Shown: positions 62,082-64,000 of the stretch, piece after piece
Layout of the letters: every line of letters starts with the position of its first letter
Position numbering within the stretch: position 1 is the first letter of the stretch
Assembly: GCF_018327685.1 (NCBI RefSeq)
Contig: NZ_BNEL01000001.1
Span: 1,736,001-1,800,000, forward strand
Length of the DNA stretch: 64,000 nt
Source: Streptomyces sp. TS71-3
Lineage (GTDB): Bacteria > Actinomycetota > Actinomycetes > Streptomycetales > Streptomycetaceae
Reading direction: 5' to 3'
The notes under the pieces: generated by a model
Seen by the model: the letters and a program-made list of their open reading frames with translations, nothing else
The model's database searches: none
What the model was told of the DNA's origin: nothing
Made by a program: the position numbers and the translations under genes

Positions 62082-62760
62082 CGACACTGAACGGCCCGGC
62101 GGCGACGGCGCCCCGGGCACCGGCGGCTTCTTCGGGGGCGCGGCGCCCGGCGCGGGCGCCGGCGGCGCCGGGCGGGAAGAGGCGCTGCAACCCTGGCAGA
62201 TGGACCGCAGCCGGGCGCCGATCGCCACCAAGATCGTGGTGGCCGGCGGCTTCGGCGTCGGCAAGACGACGCTGGTCAACACGGTCTCGGAGATCGAGCC
62301 GCTGCTCACCGAGGCGCTGATGACCGAGGCCAGCGAGGAGACCGACGACCTCTCCGCCACGCCGGGCAAGTCCACCACGACGGTCGCCATGGACTTCGGC
62401 CGCATCACGCTCGACGACGACCTGGTGCTGTACCTCTTCGGCACGCCGGGCCAGCAGCGCTTCTGGTTCATGTGGGACGACCTGATCAGGGGCGCGATCG
62501 GCGCCGTTGTCCTGGCGGACACGCGCAGGCTGCCCGACTGCTTCCCCGTGCTCGACTACTTCGACGGCTGCGGCCTGCCGTACGTGGTCGCCGTGAACCA
62601 CTTCGACGGTACGGAGAAGTTCGCCCCCGAGGACGTCCGCGAGGCCCTGACGGTGCCCGCCGACATCCCCGTGCTCGTCATGGACGCCCGGCTGCGGATC
62701 CCCGTGGTCGACACCCTGCTGGCCCTCGTCGGCCACGCCTTGGACGTCACCCCCGCCTAG
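62062..62760 (+). CDS. cvnD: Conservon small GTPase (CvnD)
   Basis: A 232-residue Ras-like GTPase of the MglA/CvnD type. After a disordered Gly/Ala-rich start (~45 residues) come the P-loop VVAGGFGVGKTTLVNT, the switch-I region KSTTTVAMDFGRI, the G3 motif LFGTPGQQRFWFMWDDL with Gln-Gln, and a G4-type VAVNHFDGTEKF in place of the usual NKxD. It completes the kinase/roadblock/DUF742/GTPase conservon, which resembles a eukaryote-like signalling module at the membrane. The GTG start overlaps cvnC by 20 bases. Confidence 0.94.
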   Translation: MDSAVSDDTERPGGDGAPGTGGFFGGAAPGAGAGGAGREEALQPWQMDRSRAPIATKIVVAGGFGVGKTTLVNTVSEIEPLLTEALMTEASEETDDLSATPGKSTTTVAMDFGRITLDDDLVLYLFGTPGQQRFWFMWDDLIRGAIGAVVLADTRRLPDCFPVLDYFDGCGLPYVVAVNHFDGTEKFAPEDVREALTVPADIPVLVMDARLRIPVVDTLLALVGHALDVTPA

Positions 62761-62977
62761 GGCCTTGTGGAGCCCGGCCGTACGGTGACCCCGCGGGTCG
62801 GCGCCCCACCCGTCCCATGACACCCGCGGGTCCCCAACACCCGTACCCGCCTGACACCTTCACCCCTCCGCCGTCGCACGCCCCCACCGTCCGCACCCTC
62901 CAAACCCCCCGAACCCTTCAACATCCGCACCGTCCTCCAGCATCCGTCCCCCGAACTGCCGTCAGGAGAAGAGCCGT

Positions 62978-64000
62978 ATGCGGAAGGTACTCGTCGTGGG
63001 AGCCGGGCAGTCCGGGCTCCAACTCGCCCTGGGACTCCAGGCGCACGGCTACGAGGTCACCGTGATGTCCAACCGCACCGCGGACGAGGTCCGCGTCGGG
63101 CGGGTGATGTCCACCCAGTGCATGTTCCACACGGCGCTCCAGCACGAGCGGGACCTCGGGCTCGGCTTCTGGGAGGACCAGGCGCCGCGGATGGAGGGCC
63201 TCGGCGTCTCGGTCGCGGGCCCGCCGGACGGGCCGACGCGCGTCATCGACTGGCTGGGCCGCCTCGACGGCTACGCGCAGTCCGTGGACCAGCGGGTGAA
63301 GATGGCCGGCTGGATGGAGACCTTCGCCGAGCGCGGCGGTCAGCTCGTCATCCACGGCGCCTCCGTCTCCGACCTGGACTACTTCACCCGCGCGTACGAC
63401 CTGGTGCTGGTCTCCGCGGGCAAGGGCGAGCTGGTCTCCATGTTCGCCCGGGACGCGGCGCGGTCCCCGTACAGAGAGCCGCAGCGCGCCCTCGCGGTCG
63501 CCTACGTGCACGGTCTAGGGCCCCGCCCGGAGCACCCGGAGACGGAGGCGGTGCGCTGCAACCTGGTGCCGGGCGTGGGCGAGCTGTTCGTCATGCCGAC
63601 GCTGACCACCTCCGGGCGCGCCGACATCCTCTTCTGGGAGGGCATCCCCGGCGGCCCGCTGGACGTCTTCCGGGACGTCAGGGACCCCTCGGAGCACCTC
63701 TCGCTCACCCTTGAGCTGATGGAGAGGTACGTGCCCTGGGAGTACGCGCGGGCCACCAAGGTGGAGCTCACGGACGCGGGAGGCACCCTCGCGGGCCGGT
63801 ACGCGCCCACGGTCCGCCACGCCGTCGGGCACCTGCCCGGCGGGGGCGCGGTGCTCGGCGCGGCCGACGTCGTGGTGGCCAACGACCCGATCACCGGCCA
63901 GGGCTCCAACTCCGCGGCCAAGTGCGCGGCGGCCTACCTGGACGCGATCCTGGCCCGGGGCGAGGGCGCGTTCGACGAGGCGTGGATGCAGGCGACCTTC
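62978..64000 (+). CDS. Styrene-monooxygenase-like FAD-dependent oxygenase, 5' part
   Basis: A flavoprotein of the styrene monooxygenase (StyA) type, cut by the right edge after 341 codons. The N-terminal Rossmann motif is VLVVGAGQSGLQLALGLQAH. It shows an ALQHERDLGLGFWEDQAP substrate region, FEWAG-like DQRVKMAGWMETFAERGG, and a second dinucleotide-like DVVVANDPITGQGSNSAAKC block with the conserved Asp for FAD. StyA-type enzymes need a separate flavin reductase; none is in view. It lies 217 bases after cvnD, and such flavin or P450 genes often follow conservons. ATG at 62978 with AGGAG. Confidence 0.88.
   Translation, partial: MRKVLVVGAGQSGLQLALGLQAHGYEVTVMSNRTADEVRVGRVMSTQCMFHTALQHERDLGLGFWEDQAPRMEGLGVSVAGPPDGPTRVIDWLGRLDGYAQSVDQRVKMAGWMETFAERGGQLVIHGASVSDLDYFTRAYDLVLVSAGKGELVSMFARDAARSPYREPQRALAVAYVHGLGPRPEHPETEAVRCNLVPGVGELFVMPTLTTSGRADILFWEGIPGGPLDVFRDVRDPSEHLSLTLELMERYVPWEYARATKVELTDAGGTLAGRYAPTVRHAVGHLPGGGAVLGAADVVVANDPITGQGSNSAAKCAAAYLDAILARGEGAFDEAWMQATF

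Overview
The window looks like a chromosomal core segment of a Streptomyces species. Base composition is very high in G+C, coding frames show strong third-position GC bias, and GTG/TTG starts are common. The gene set is typical of the genus: a WhiB protein, nickel superoxide dismutase with its peptidase, a SigH/anti-sigma pair, Kgd, Lon and a conservon. From memory, the gene order resembles the S. coelicolor region running from nagB through wblE, sigH, sodN/sodX and kgd to lon. I ran no search, so that comparison is recollection. I saw no tRNA, rRNA, CRISPR array or prophage.

Layout. 1-3.7 kb: the tail of a flavin monooxygenase, then nagB with a DasR-type dre operator, a divergent SIS-domain sugar isomerase, a repeat array, and a second dre-like site that has no obvious gene. 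3.7-10.3 kb: a PdtaS-type histidine kinase, wblE, a diacylglycerol kinase-like protein, a membrane protein, the prsH-sigH stress pair and a UBP zinc-finger protein. 10.5-13.7 kb: a CPA1 antiporter, a D-cysteine desulfhydrase-like enzyme and a small stress-type protein. 14.1-18.1 kb: an intact IS5/ISL2-type insertion sequence sits directly upstream of a two-gene operon encoding a family 2B encapsulin shell and a polyprenyl synthase. 18.1-21 kb: DUF952, sodN/sodX, a CGNR regulator and a methyltransferase.

21-29.3 kb: an amino-acid ABC transporter operon, malic enzyme, an MDR oxidoreductase and a Tat-secreted phosphoesterase with a LamG-like domain. 29.5-34.3 kb: a small HTH/Clp-N gene pair behind a leaderless promoter carrying two palindromes, a DUF4097/PadR operon and a serine beta-lactamase-fold protein. 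34.7-42.5 kb: a conflict-type module made of a trypsin-co-occurring-domain protein, a trypsin-VMAP protein, a MoxR ATPase and a vWA/SAV_2336 protein. 42.5-57 kb: a 170-bp tandem duplication, kgd, a two-component system, a spermidine synthase-like protein, a GNAT protein, lon with a HAIR-like operator, a GH25 lysozyme, a MarR regulator and a PP2C-like protein. 57.4-64 kb: a complete conservon (sensor kinase, roadblock, DUF742, GTPase) followed by a styrene-monooxygenase-like flavoenzyme that runs off the right edge.

Recurring themes. (i) Many intergenic gaps carry copies of a GGGGCGCGGGGAACTGCGC element, singly, as palindromes or in tandem arrays. (ii) Several genes appear leaderless, with a TANNNT -10 box ending about 6-7 nt before the start codon. 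(iii) Tight overlaps (ATGA, GTGA, TTGA or a few bases) mark operons: the ABC transporter, prsH-sigH, encapsulin-prenyl synthase, HTH-ClpN and the conservon.
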